Made by a program: the position numbers and the translations under genes. A stretch of DNA of 7,848 nt from Bacteroidales bacterium (GTDB lineage: Bacteria > Bacteroidota > Bacteroidia > Bacteroidales > F082), in assembly GCA_016285355.1 (NCBI GenBank), contig JAEEQP010000082.1:1-7848 (forward strand). Direction: 5' to 3'. This document shows positions 1 through 5,933 of this stretch, piece by piece; the stretch's first letter is position 1; every line of letters begins with the position of its first letter. The notes beneath the pieces are model-generated. The model did no database searches. It was not told the origin of the DNA and worked only from the letters and a program-made list of their open reading frames with translations.

Positions 1-881
1 GACTGCGTTTTGAGTATGTGGACCGCAAGAACTTCTTGAACGGCGAGCCCCAAGTGAAATACACGAATCCCGGGCTTTTCCCGAATGCCACCGTGCAATA
101 CAAGCCCGCCGAAGGCTACGCGATGGGCGCGTCCTATTCGAAGCGCATCGTCCGCCCTTCGTTGGATGCCTTGAACCCCAGCATGTACATTGATTCCTTG
201 GTCAATACGATGGGCAACCCCAACCTCATCAACACCCACATCCATGCGGCGCAGGTGTTCTTCAGTTTCCCAATTTCGCTCTCGGTGCGCTTCGGCTACA
301 ACTATGAAATCAATCCCATTTATTGGGAGCATTATCAGAGTACTGATAATCTTGATTTTGGAGAAGTGCGATACAGAAATGGTGACCATACGCAAAGTTT
401 GTTCGGCTACATTGCGTGGAACGGGAATGTCACCAAGTGGTGGTATCTCTATAGTTCCGTCTATTTCGGCAGAAACTATTACGAGAAGGAGGAGGATGGC
501 ATCATGAAACAAAACAACGGAAACTATGGTATCCTTAACATTGGCAATATGCTGACTTTGCCTTACAACGTGAAGCTCAATCTGAATTTCTATTACATGT
601 CATCTTACCCATCTAACTGCATCATGCAGAAGGAAATGTGGCAGCTCTCTGCTAGTTTGGAGAAGAATTTCTTGGACAACAACTTGACCGTACGGCTAAG
701 CGCCAATGACATCTTCAACACCATGGTCTCATGGCAGCAGAACATTTTACGGGGCAATTCGTTAGTCTTTTTTGACGGCGATGGCAGAAACATTATGCTG
801 AATGTCACCTACAAGTTCGGCCAATCGAAAGTGAGGCTTAATTCGAGGTCGGTTAGTGAGGAGGAGAGGGAAAGGTTGTAA
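1..881 (+). CDS. TonB-dependent-type outer-membrane receptor, C-terminal barrel part (5' end outside window)
   Basis: This is the C-terminal end of an outer-membrane beta-barrel protein of the Bacteroidota TonB-dependent receptor type (OMP_b-brl_3-like). Such proteins take up substrates across the outer membrane using TonB energy; the substrate cannot be told from this part. The frame is open from the window edge (first whole codon at 3) to TAA at 879-881. The GTG at 18 is an internal codon, because the residues before it (LRFEY) already fit the barrel. Family marks are the segment SYSKRIVRPS-LDALNP (from about 132) followed by MGNPNL (about 210-227), which matches SYSAKTSRPS...TGNPFL in the receptor at 6087. 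Others are alternating aromatic strands, a last strand near NIMLNVTYKFG, and a short charged tail ending EEERERL. No plug domain is present here. By hand count G+C falls from about 55% before position 300 to about 41% at 301-720. A palindrome starts 4 bp after the stop. Confidence 0.85.
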   Translation, partial: LRFEYVDRKNFLNGEPQVKYTNPGLFPNATVQYKPAEGYAMGASYSKRIVRPSLDALNPSMYIDSLVNTMGNPNLINTHIHAAQVFFSFPISLSVRFGYNYEINPIYWEHYQSTDNLDFGEVRYRNGDHTQSLFGYIAWNGNVTKWWYLYSSVYFGRNYYEKEEDGIMKQNNGNYGILNIGNMLTLPYNVKLNLNFYYMSSYPSNCIMQKEMWQLSASLEKNFLDNNLTVRLSANDIFNTMVSWQQNILRGNSLVFFDGDGRNIMLNVTYKFGQSKVRLNSRSVSEEERERL

Positions 882-885
882 GTTG

Positions 886-935
886 AAAAAGTGTAAAGTT
901 TCTTTACAGTGGTGTAAAAAAACTTTACACTTTTT
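886..935 (+). terminator. Long AT-rich palindrome with T-run (terminator and/or twin-dyad operator)
   Basis: Bases 886-907 pair with 914-935: 22 positions with one C/A mismatch (902 with 919), around the spacer AGTGGT. The stem ends in AAAAA on the left and TTTTT on the right, so it could end transcription from either side. It begins 4 bp after the receptor stop codon. Its core (893-928) is two 15-base near-dyads, GTAAAGTTTCTTTAC and GTAAAAAAACTTTAC, with centres 21 bp apart. That arrangement would also suit paired binding of a dimeric regulator. A near-identical element lies at 5934-5977, at the same distance (152 bp) from the next start codon. The terminator role is inferred from position and T-run. 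The operator role is inferred from dyad spacing and conservation. Confidence 0.65.
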
Positions 936-1110
936 ACAAAGGTAATTTTAGTAAATACTTGGTTTTTAATCATTTGCAAATTTGGTACGGCATTTGCTAT
1001 GCCAAAGCACAAATTTGATTATCAACCTATAAAATTACAGCATTATGAACAAGAAATCATTTTTCACGGCACTGCTCTTTTGTATGGCGGTGCTGGGCGC
1101 AGAGGCGCAG
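893..1110 (+). repeat. Duplicated control-and-export cassette, copy A
   Basis: This block aligns without gaps to 5935-6152 at a constant offset of 5042 bp. It holds the palindrome, the non-coding leader and codons 1-22 of the GIN protein. By hand count, 959-1044 matches copy B at about 63 of 86 bases, and the signal-peptide codons 1045-1110 match at about 53 of 66. Similarity is not visible past the AQ at the signal-peptide end, where the two mature proteins are unrelated. The stretch between the palindrome and 959 is poorly conserved in sequence but has the same length (23 bp) in both copies. Confidence 0.8.
936..1044 (+). promoter_or_regulatory. Conserved upstream/leader region of the GIN-protein gene
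   Basis: This stretch probably holds the promoter and 5' untranslated region of the gene at 1045, because the part from 959 is conserved with the region before the receptor at 6087. The best-conserved words are TTGGTT near 959, CAAATTTGG at 977-985, CAACCTATAAAATTACAGCATT just before ATG (AACCTTTAAAATTGCAGTATT in copy B), and the same spacing throughout. CAAATTTG is one base off the Bacteroides -7 box TAnnTTTG, but no well-spaced -33 TTTG precedes it, so an exact promoter is not assigned. No Shine-Dalgarno sequence is seen; an A/T-rich leader is usual in Bacteroidota. A small hairpin GGCAT-TTGCT-ATGCC sits at 989-1003. Confidence 0.5.
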
Positions 1111-1971
1111 ACAAACAAAGTGTACAAGGCGGATACCGTTATCGACGGAAATGGTAACAAAATCATCACTGTGTACTTGCAGGGAACATTCGCCGAAGGT
1201 AACGGCAACGTCGTCACGCGCGACTTCGATATGGCGGCGTTCGACGAAATCAGTATCGCGCTGTCAGCTTCGGTAACATACGCGGTGGCGGACAAGTGTT
1301 CCTGTCGCGTGACGCTTGATGAGAACCTTTTCGAGTGTCTCGACATCTATCAGAAAGGCGATTGCTTGAGGGTTGAGATGGTCAAGACGCTTCAGCAATC
1401 CGATTTGAAGCCGACGAAGTTCCTCATCGAACTCACCGCCCCGACGTTGGAGGAAATCAGTCTGGTGGGCGGCGGCGATTTCAGTTTCGTCACGCCGTTT
1501 GAAGCCCAAAGATTAGAAATCAGCACTGCGGGGGCACATGGTGTGTTTTTCGATGAAACCGCTACTATCCAACATTTTAAGATGAGCCTTGCTGGGGCGG
1601 GAAAGTTGGTGTGCAAGGACCTTCATGCCGACCGTGTGGATTGGAATGTTGCAGGCGTAGGCAACTTGGTGTGCAAGAATCTCCATGCCGACCATGCGAA
1701 TCTGGGCGTTGCCGGTTCGGGAGGAATTGTCATTGAGGCAGGTAAGGTGAAAAGCGCCGACATTTCCGTGGCTGGCACGGGTTCGGTGGAGGCCCGATGC
1801 GAATTGGAATCGATGGATTACAACATCTCAGGATGGGGCAATATCAAATATTATGGAGATGTCAAGGTGAAAGGCACCTGCATGGGTGGAAAAATCAAAA
1901 GAATTGACTCGGAAAATATGAAAACCGAGAAAAAATGTTGCCATGAAAAATCGAAGAAGACTAAGAATTAA
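1045..1971 (+). CDS. Exported head-GIN domain (DUF2807) protein, putative adhesin-like beta-solenoid
   Basis: A 308-residue secreted or surface protein of the head-GIN/DUF2807 family, annotated in databases as a putative autotransporter adhesin; its biochemical role is not established. Residues 1-22 form a signal peptide: KK, a hydrophobic core, then AEAQ with cleavage probably after A21. Residues 65-270 form the GIN region. Here a motif of the type S-hydrophobic-A/S-G-x-G recurs at residues 139, 160, 181, 201, 221, 241 and 260, a period of 19-21 residues that suggests stacked beta-solenoid coils. Coils at 186-205 and 206-225 are nearly the same (LVCK-LHAD) and are a 60-bp tandem duplication. 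The C-terminus is unusual: it is Lys-rich with a CC pair (KTEKKCCHEKSKKTKN). There is no lipobox at the cleavage site, so it is probably not a lipoprotein. ATG 1045 is chosen because it starts the signal peptide and aligns with the start at 6087. The next gene is 263 bp away, so it is probably transcribed on its own. Confidence 0.85.
   Translation: MNKKSFFTALLFCMAVLGAEAQTNKVYKADTVIDGNGNKIITVYLQGTFAEGNGNVVTRDFDMAAFDEISIALSASVTYAVADKCSCRVTLDENLFECLDIYQKGDCLRVEMVKTLQQSDLKPTKFLIELTAPTLEEISLVGGGDFSFVTPFEAQRLEISTAGAHGVFFDETATIQHFKMSLAGAGKLVCKDLHADRVDWNVAGVGNLVCKNLHADHANLGVAGSGGIVIEAGKVKSADISVAGTGSVEARCELESMDYNISGWGNIKYYGDVKVKGTCMGGKIKRIDSENMKTEKKCCHEKSKKTKN
1600..1719 (+). repeat. Two 60-bp in-frame tandem repeats within the GIN gene
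   Basis: Units 1600-1659 and 1660-1719 each encode one 20-residue coil: GKLVCKDLHADRVDWNVAGV and GNLVCKNLHADHANLGVAGS. The 12-base word TTGGTGTGCAAG recurs exactly 60 bp apart (1606 and 1666). The identity at DNA level points to a fairly recent coil duplication. The neighbouring coils share only the glycine motif. Confidence 0.75.
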
Positions 1972-2065
1972 GCAGTTACTTTTTGAAAAGTTGGTAATGG
2001 TTTTTGGGCTTGAAAAAGCGGAGAAAATATTCAAAGTGTTTATTCGTTATTGACAATAGATTTTC

Positions 2066-2100
2066 TCTGGATTGCTTCGTTCCTCGCAATGACGCAAAGC
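2066..2100. repeat. Dispersed intergenic repeat-like sequence (ATTGCTTCG...CTCGCAATGACG type)
   Basis: The segment reads CTCTGGATTGCTTCGTTCC then TCGCAATGACGCAAAGC. ATTGC (2071-2075) and GCAAT (2086-2090) can form a stem. From memory, this word pair is a common intergenic repeat in many bacterial genomes. Its translations (CFVPRNDA on +, SLRGTKQSR on -) recur as spurious hypothetical peptides in databases. The two small open frames crossing this gap (2004-2195 + and 1976-2218 -) are therefore not called as genes. The recognition is from recall, not a search. Confidence 0.55.
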
Positions 2101-2132
2101 GTGTCCAAAACCTAAGGTGGTCTATTCGTACC

Positions 2133-2157
2133 AATTCGGGCGCTTGCGTCCCAAATT
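2133..2157. repeat. Imperfect hairpin in the gap before the permease gene
   Basis: AATTCGGGCGC (2133-2143) pairs with GCGTCCCAAATT (2146-2157) with one mismatch and one bulged base, making a compact GC-rich stem with a very small loop. No T-run follows it, so a terminator is unlikely. It sits between two other repeat-like words and may be part of a dispersed element. A structure in the leader of the permease transcript is an alternative. Confidence 0.4.
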
Positions 2158-2168
2158 CCAAGAAACAA

Positions 2169-2195
2169 AATTCGTATAATTTGTGTAATTCGTAG
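2169..2195. repeat. Three imperfect 9-bp tandem units (AATTYGTRK)
   Basis: AATTCGTAT, AATTTGTGT and AATTCGTAG follow one another directly. Similar AATTCGTGTAATTCGTAG words are, from memory, frequent between genes of Bacteroidales. TATAATTTG inside the array (2175-2183) resembles a -7 box with one extra base, but no matching -33 box is visible, so a promoter for the permease gene is only possible, not shown. Confidence 0.45.
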
Positions 2196-2234
2196 TTAAA
2201 AATCAAGTAGTTAATCAATTAAAAATCAGCAATC

Positions 2235-4592
2235 ATGGCTCGAATCTATAAAAAAGGCAAGACCTCCCTCGTTTCCTCACTCCTGAATATTTTGGGTTTG
2301 ACGGCAGCCTTCGCCGCGCTCTACATCATCCTTGTGCAGGTGCACCACGACCTCACCTACAACAAGGCACTCAAGGACAGCGACAGGATTTATTGCCTCG
2401 CTCAGAAAGAACAAGGTTTTTCAGGCTATGTGCCTTGGATGAGCCGCCCCTTGGGCGAAGCAGTCGTCGCTAATTCGCCTGACATTGAAGTCGGCGGTTA
2501 TGCCAAACTTGAAGGCGAGCATCGAAATATCCGCTTAGGCGACAACCAGCCGCTGGTTGAGGCCGAAATGGCACGTTTCACCCCACCCACCATCGAAGTG
2601 TTCGGCTTTGAACTCGTTTCTGGCAGTTGGGACAACTGGCAAGGCGATGCCTTTGCCCTCTCGGAATCGGCGGCAAAGCGTTTTGGACTTCAAGTGGGCG
2701 ACCCGTTCAAGTACCAGGCAGGAATGAAATGGGCCGATGCCACCGTGGCAGCTATCTACAAGGACATGCCACGCAATAGCGACCTCGGCGCTTTCGATAT
2801 GGTGTATAACTACGGAGACCGCTTTATCGACGAGTGGAGAGAGTTCAGTTTTTATTACTTCGTTAAGTTGCGCAAAGGCGCCGATCCCAATGCAATCGAC
2901 GAAATCTCAAAGCCTTTTTGGCGCCAGTTTTTGATAGCGGTGGACAATCCCGCTGCCAATGATGAGGAAGTGAAATCGTGGATTCATCCGATACTATTGA
3001 CGGATATGTATTTTCCCGAAGACGGCTTCCCTGTAGGCAAGTCGGGCAACAAAACCACAACAATGACCCTGCTCGTCATAGCCATTTTCGTGGTGGTCAT
3101 TGCTTTCATCAACTACATCAATTTCTTCTTCGCGATGGTGCCGTTACGCTTGCGGAGCATCAATACGCGCAAGATATTGGGTAGCAGCCGTTTTCAGTTG
3201 GTGATGTCATCGGTGGGCGAGTCGGTGACGATGGTCGTTATGGCCTTGGGCTTGGCGGTGGCTGTGGTCACGCTGTTCAGGCAGTCCACCTTGGCCTCGC
3301 TGATTGACACCTCGCTCAGATTTAGCCACAATTGGGGCATCGTCGCCTTGACCGTTGGTTTGGGATTGTTCATTTCCATTGCGGCGAGCATCTATCCGGC
3401 CTTGTTTGCCACCTCGTTCAATCCCGCCTTCGCCTTGAAAGGCACCCTTGGCACCACGCAAAAGGGCAAAGCCTTCCGTATCGGCTTGATTGGCTTGCAG
3501 TTCACCGTTTCCATCGTACTGATTATCTGTGCGATATTCGTCCACGAGCAACGCCGCTATATGATGGAACACGAATTGGGATTCAATCAGGAATGTCTGT
3601 TGCAGTCGCAGGTGTCGTGGAACCTTGCCAACAACCGCGAAGCTGTGGAGAGTCAGTTGCGGACTGATGCCGCCATCAAGGACATTGCTTGGGGCGACGG
3701 CGCATTTGTGCGCGATACACGAATGAGTTGGGGACGCCGAGTGCGTGGTGAGGAAGCCAGTTGGCAGGTCTATCCCGTCTCGTGGAACTTTCTGCGTTTC
3801 ATGGGTATCGACATCGTGGAAGGCCGTGATTTCACTCCAGCCGACGAGCAGTCGGATGGAGTGTACATCTTCAACGAGACGTCACGCGATATGTACAACA
3901 TCACCCTTGACGACCAATTGGAAGGTTGGAATGGAATAGAAGAAATCGCTGGCTTCTGCAAAGACTTCAACTTTGCTTCGTTGCGCCAACCTGTTACCCC
4001 GTTTGCGTTCTTTATTTACGGCAAGGAACCAGTGCGACCGTGTATGCGACTTTTCATCCGCACCGAGCCGGGTGTGGATGTCCCTGCTTTGATAGAGCGC
4101 ACCATCAAAACCCTCAACGACCTCGACCCAGACTTGGGCGACGGCATATCATTCGAAGTTCAACCTTTTTCGCAATCCATTGAGAGCCAATACAAAAAGG
4201 AGAAGAACCTCTCAAAACTCGTCAACTTGTTCACGGTATTGGCCATCGTCATCTCGCTCATGGGCGTGTTCGGCCTCGTGATGTTCGAGACGGAACACCG
4301 CCGCAAGGAAATCGGCATCCGTCGTGTGCATGGCGCCACGGTGCAGCAGATCCTGGCCATGTTCAACTCGCGCTTTGTGAAGATTGTATTGGTGTGCTTC
4401 GTCATCGCCGTACCCGTGAGCATTGTCATCATGCGGCGTTATCTGGAAGGCTTCGCCTACCAAGTGCCGCTGCATGTTTGGGTGTTTGCCTTGGCATTGG
4501 TGGCCGTCTTGGGTGTCACCATCGCGGTGGTCACCGTGCGGAGCCTTCGGGCGGCTACGGTGAATCCGGTGAAGTCGCTGCGGAATGAATGA
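2235..4592 (+). CDS. FtsX/MacB-type ABC transporter permease
   Basis: A 785-residue inner-membrane permease of the MacB/FtsX superfamily. Members work with a cytoplasmic ATPase and often a periplasmic adaptor, in export, lipoprotein release or stress sensing; the substrate here is unknown. It has the double-unit Bacteroidota layout: a TM helix near 12-35, a periplasmic domain at about 36-272, then TM helices near 275-300, 325-347 and 366-393 (first FtsX unit). A further helix near 414-436 precedes a second periplasmic domain at about 437-660, followed by TM helices near 662-684, 714-734 and 748-768 (second FtsX unit). The cytosolic loop RRKEIGIRRVHGATVQQIL (about 689-707) is the typical FtsX signature; NTRKILGSSRFQL (310-322) is its weaker counterpart in the first unit. 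No ATPase or adaptor gene for it lies in the window. ATG 2235 directly precedes the expected short cytosolic N-terminus. Transcription probably stops at the hairpin 3 bp after the stop codon. Confidence 0.88.
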   Translation: MARIYKKGKTSLVSSLLNILGLTAAFAALYIILVQVHHDLTYNKALKDSDRIYCLAQKEQGFSGYVPWMSRPLGEAVVANSPDIEVGGYAKLEGEHRNIRLGDNQPLVEAEMARFTPPTIEVFGFELVSGSWDNWQGDAFALSESAAKRFGLQVGDPFKYQAGMKWADATVAAIYKDMPRNSDLGAFDMVYNYGDRFIDEWREFSFYYFVKLRKGADPNAIDEISKPFWRQFLIAVDNPAANDEEVKSWIHPILLTDMYFPEDGFPVGKSGNKTTTMTLLVIAIFVVVIAFINYINFFFAMVPLRLRSINTRKILGSSRFQLVMSSVGESVTMVVMALGLAVAVVTLFRQSTLASLIDTSLRFSHNWGIVALTVGLGLFISIAASIYPALFATSFNPAFALKGTLGTTQKGKAFRIGLIGLQFTVSIVLIICAIFVHEQRRYMMEHELGFNQECLLQSQVSWNLANNREAVESQLRTDAAIKDIAWGDGAFVRDTRMSWGRRVRGEEASWQVYPVSWNFLRFMGIDIVEGRDFTPADEQSDGVYIFNETSRDMYNITLDDQLEGWNGIEEIAGFCKDFNFASLRQPVTPFAFFIYGKEPVRPCMRLFIRTEPGVDVPALIERTIKTLNDLDPDLGDGISFEVQPFSQSIESQYKKEKNLSKLVNLFTVLAIVISLMGVFGLVMFETEHRRKEIGIRRVHGATVQQILAMFNSRFVKIVLVCFVIAVPVSIVIMRRYLEGFAYQVPLHVWVFALALVAVLGVTIAVVTVRSLRAATVNPVKSLRNE

Positions 4593-4594
4593 TT

Positions 4595-4634
4595 TTGTAG
4601 AGACGCAAAATTTTTGCGTCTCTACAATTTTTTT
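4595..4634 (+). terminator. Strong intrinsic terminator after the permease gene
   Basis: TTGTAGAGACGCAAAA (4595-4610) and TTTTGCGTCTCTACAA (4612-4627) are perfect inverted copies around a single T. They are followed directly by seven T (4628-4634). The hairpin starts 3 bp after the permease TGA. The GTAGAGACGCAAAATTTTGCGTCTC-type palindrome recurs, from memory, in many Bacteroidota genomes, so it may also be a dispersed repeat that acts as a terminator. Confidence 0.85.
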
Positions 4635-4658
4635 GAGGTACAATGTAAAAAATACGGC

Positions 4659-4707
4659 TTTTCTGTTTCGCAAAAACAAAAAAGTTGTATTTTTGCGAAA
4701 TAGAAAA
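4659..4707. repeat. Inverted repeat enclosing the ATPase promoter
   Basis: TTTTCTGTTTCGCAAAAA (4659-4676) and TTTTTGCGAAATAGAAAA (4690-4707) are 18-base inverted copies with one mismatch, around a 13-base A-rich spacer. The right arm contains most of the -7 box and the left arm the probable -33 box. It may be an operator that lets a dimer cover both promoter elements, or the scar or end of a mobile element. Neither is shown by the sequence alone. Confidence 0.65.
4666..4695 (+). promoter_or_regulatory. Bacteroides-type promoter of the ATPase gene
   Basis: TATTTTTG at 4688-4695 is an exact match to the Bacteroides -7 consensus TAnnTTTG. TTTC at 4666-4669, 18 bp upstream, is a near match to the -33 box TTTG. 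The expected transcription start is a few bases past 4700, which leaves a leader of roughly 15 bases to ATG 4718. This also argues against the in-frame TTG at 4685, which would lie before the transcript start. Confidence 0.6.
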
Positions 4708-4717
4708 GTGTAATACT

Positions 4718-5923
4718 ATGATTGACATGAGGTTAATTGAAAGGGATTTATACCTTGAACAGTTGGAGCATACAAAAAACACTCCTGACATAAAGGTTAT
4801 TACTGGAGTTAGGCGATGCGGCAAATCAAAACTTCTTGAGATGTTTATCGAAAAGATAAAATCGTCGGAAAAGAATGCCAATATCATCCACATCAATTTC
4901 AACCTTTTGAAATTCGAGCCGTTGCAGGAATACCACAAACTCCATGATTTTATTGAGGATTCGTATCAAGATGGGAAGGACAATTACGTCATGATTGACG
5001 AAATCCAGATGTGCGAGAGCTTTGAAAAGGCCGTCAACAGCCTGCATGCTTCCGAAAAATACAATATCTATGTGACCGGTTCCAACGCTTTTCTGTTGAG
5101 TAGCGACCTTGCAACGCTGTTTACTGGAAGAACGTTTGAGCTGAAAATGTTTCCGTTTTCTTTTAACGAATATGTAACGTATTACAAACCAAACGATTGT
5201 AACGCTGCTTTTGATTCGTATCTTGAAGAAGGCGGAATGGCGGGCTCATATCTTTACACGACCGCCAAAGAGAAGTATGCTTATATTAATGACGAGGTTT
5301 TCAACGCCCTCATAGTCCGTGACATTATAAGAAGGTATAAGATTAGAAATGTCAATCTGCTGAACAAACTCGTTGATTTTCTTATGGACAACATCGGAAA
5401 TATCACCTCAATCAGGAAAATTGCCGACACGTTGACTTCGAATAAAACCAAGACCAACGACAAAACTGTCGGGAAATACATTGGTTATCTATGTGATGCA
5501 TTTGCGTTTTACCGTATTCGCCGTTACGATATCAGTGGGAAAAAGTATCTCACGACTGATGATAAATTTTATCTCTCTGACCATTCCTTTAAATTTGCAA
5601 GGCTCGGAACAAAAAACCTTAATACCGGACGTGTCATTGAAAACATTGTGGCTGTTGAGCTTTTACGACGCGGCTATGAGGTTTACGTCGGGACAATGTA
5701 CAATGGTGAGATTGACTTTGTCGCCACGAAACAAAATGAAAAGCTTTACTTTCAGGTATCTGATGACATTTCAAGCGAAAAGACCTTTACACGCGAAGTG
5801 TCACCTCTTTTGAAGATAAAAGACGCTTATCCGAAGATTCTTCTTGCGAGAACACGTCAGAAAGAATTTCAACATGAAGGCATACGAATCATTAATTTGG
5901 CCGACTGGCTATCAATGAACTGA
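4718..5923 (+). CDS. AAA-family ATPase with DUF4143 C-terminal domain
   Basis: A 401-residue cytosolic P-loop ATPase of the AAA_14/DUF4143 family, common in many copies in Bacteroidota; the cellular role is not established. Seen in order: Walker A GVRRCGKS (30-37), Walker B YVMIDE (90-95), sensor-1-like TGSN (120-123), then LFTGR...FPFSFNEY (134-152) with the probable arginine finger R138. A middle helical, winged-helix-like part follows (about 185-290). The C-terminal DUF4143 part has E308 and E314, GEIDF (330-334) and YFQVS (344-348), a pattern like the PD-(D/E)XK nuclease fold but with S348 where a catalytic Lys would be expected. ATG 4718 is chosen; ATG 4727 (MRLIERD) is about equally good and TTG 4685 is unlikely. 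The gene is AT-rich (about 35% G+C in a sampled line, against about 60% in a sampled line of the permease), has its own promoter, and stands between terminators. It therefore looks like an independent, perhaps transferred, unit. Confidence 0.88.
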   Translation: MIDMRLIERDLYLEQLEHTKNTPDIKVITGVRRCGKSKLLEMFIEKIKSSEKNANIIHINFNLLKFEPLQEYHKLHDFIEDSYQDGKDNYVMIDEIQMCESFEKAVNSLHASEKYNIYVTGSNAFLLSSDLATLFTGRTFELKMFPFSFNEYVTYYKPNDCNAAFDSYLEEGGMAGSYLYTTAKEKYAYINDEVFNALIVRDIIRRYKIRNVNLLNKLVDFLMDNIGNITSIRKIADTLTSNKTKTNDKTVGKYIGYLCDAFAFYRIRRYDISGKKYLTTDDKFYLSDHSFKFARLGTKNLNTGRVIENIVAVELLRRGYEVYVGTMYNGEIDFVATKQNEKLYFQVSDDISSEKTFTREVSPLLKIKDAYPKILLARTRQKEFQHEGIRIINLADWLSMN

Positions 5924-5933
5924 TTCATCGCAT

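Noticed and set aside
893..928. Invertible DNA segment for phase variation between the 15-bp inverted repeats
   Set aside because: The enclosed spacer is only 6 bp, too short to carry a promoter, and no invertase gene is in the window; the flipped spacer between copies is kept only as an observation.
1600..1719. CRISPR-like or satellite repeat
   Set aside because: The two units are in frame inside a coding region and encode protein coils, with no spacers.
1978..1991. ACTTTT-TG-AAAAGT as a terminator of the GIN gene
   Set aside because: The stem is only 5-6 AT pairs with almost no loop and no T-run follows.
1976..2218. Small open frames in the gap before the permease (2004-2195 on +, 1976-2218 on -)
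   Set aside because: Their peptides contain CFVPRNDA and SLRGTKQSR, which are translations of an intergenic repeat word, and they have no start context or domain.
3207..3572. Antisense open frames inside the permease gene (also 4212-4679)
   Set aside because: They are shadows of a GC-rich coding frame: low-complexity His/Gln/Arg-rich peptides without domains.
4685..4717. TTG at 4685 as an upstream start of the ATPase gene
   Set aside because: It lies inside the probable promoter (-7 box 4688-4695) and would add 11 residues not expected in the family; ATG 4718 or 4727 is better.
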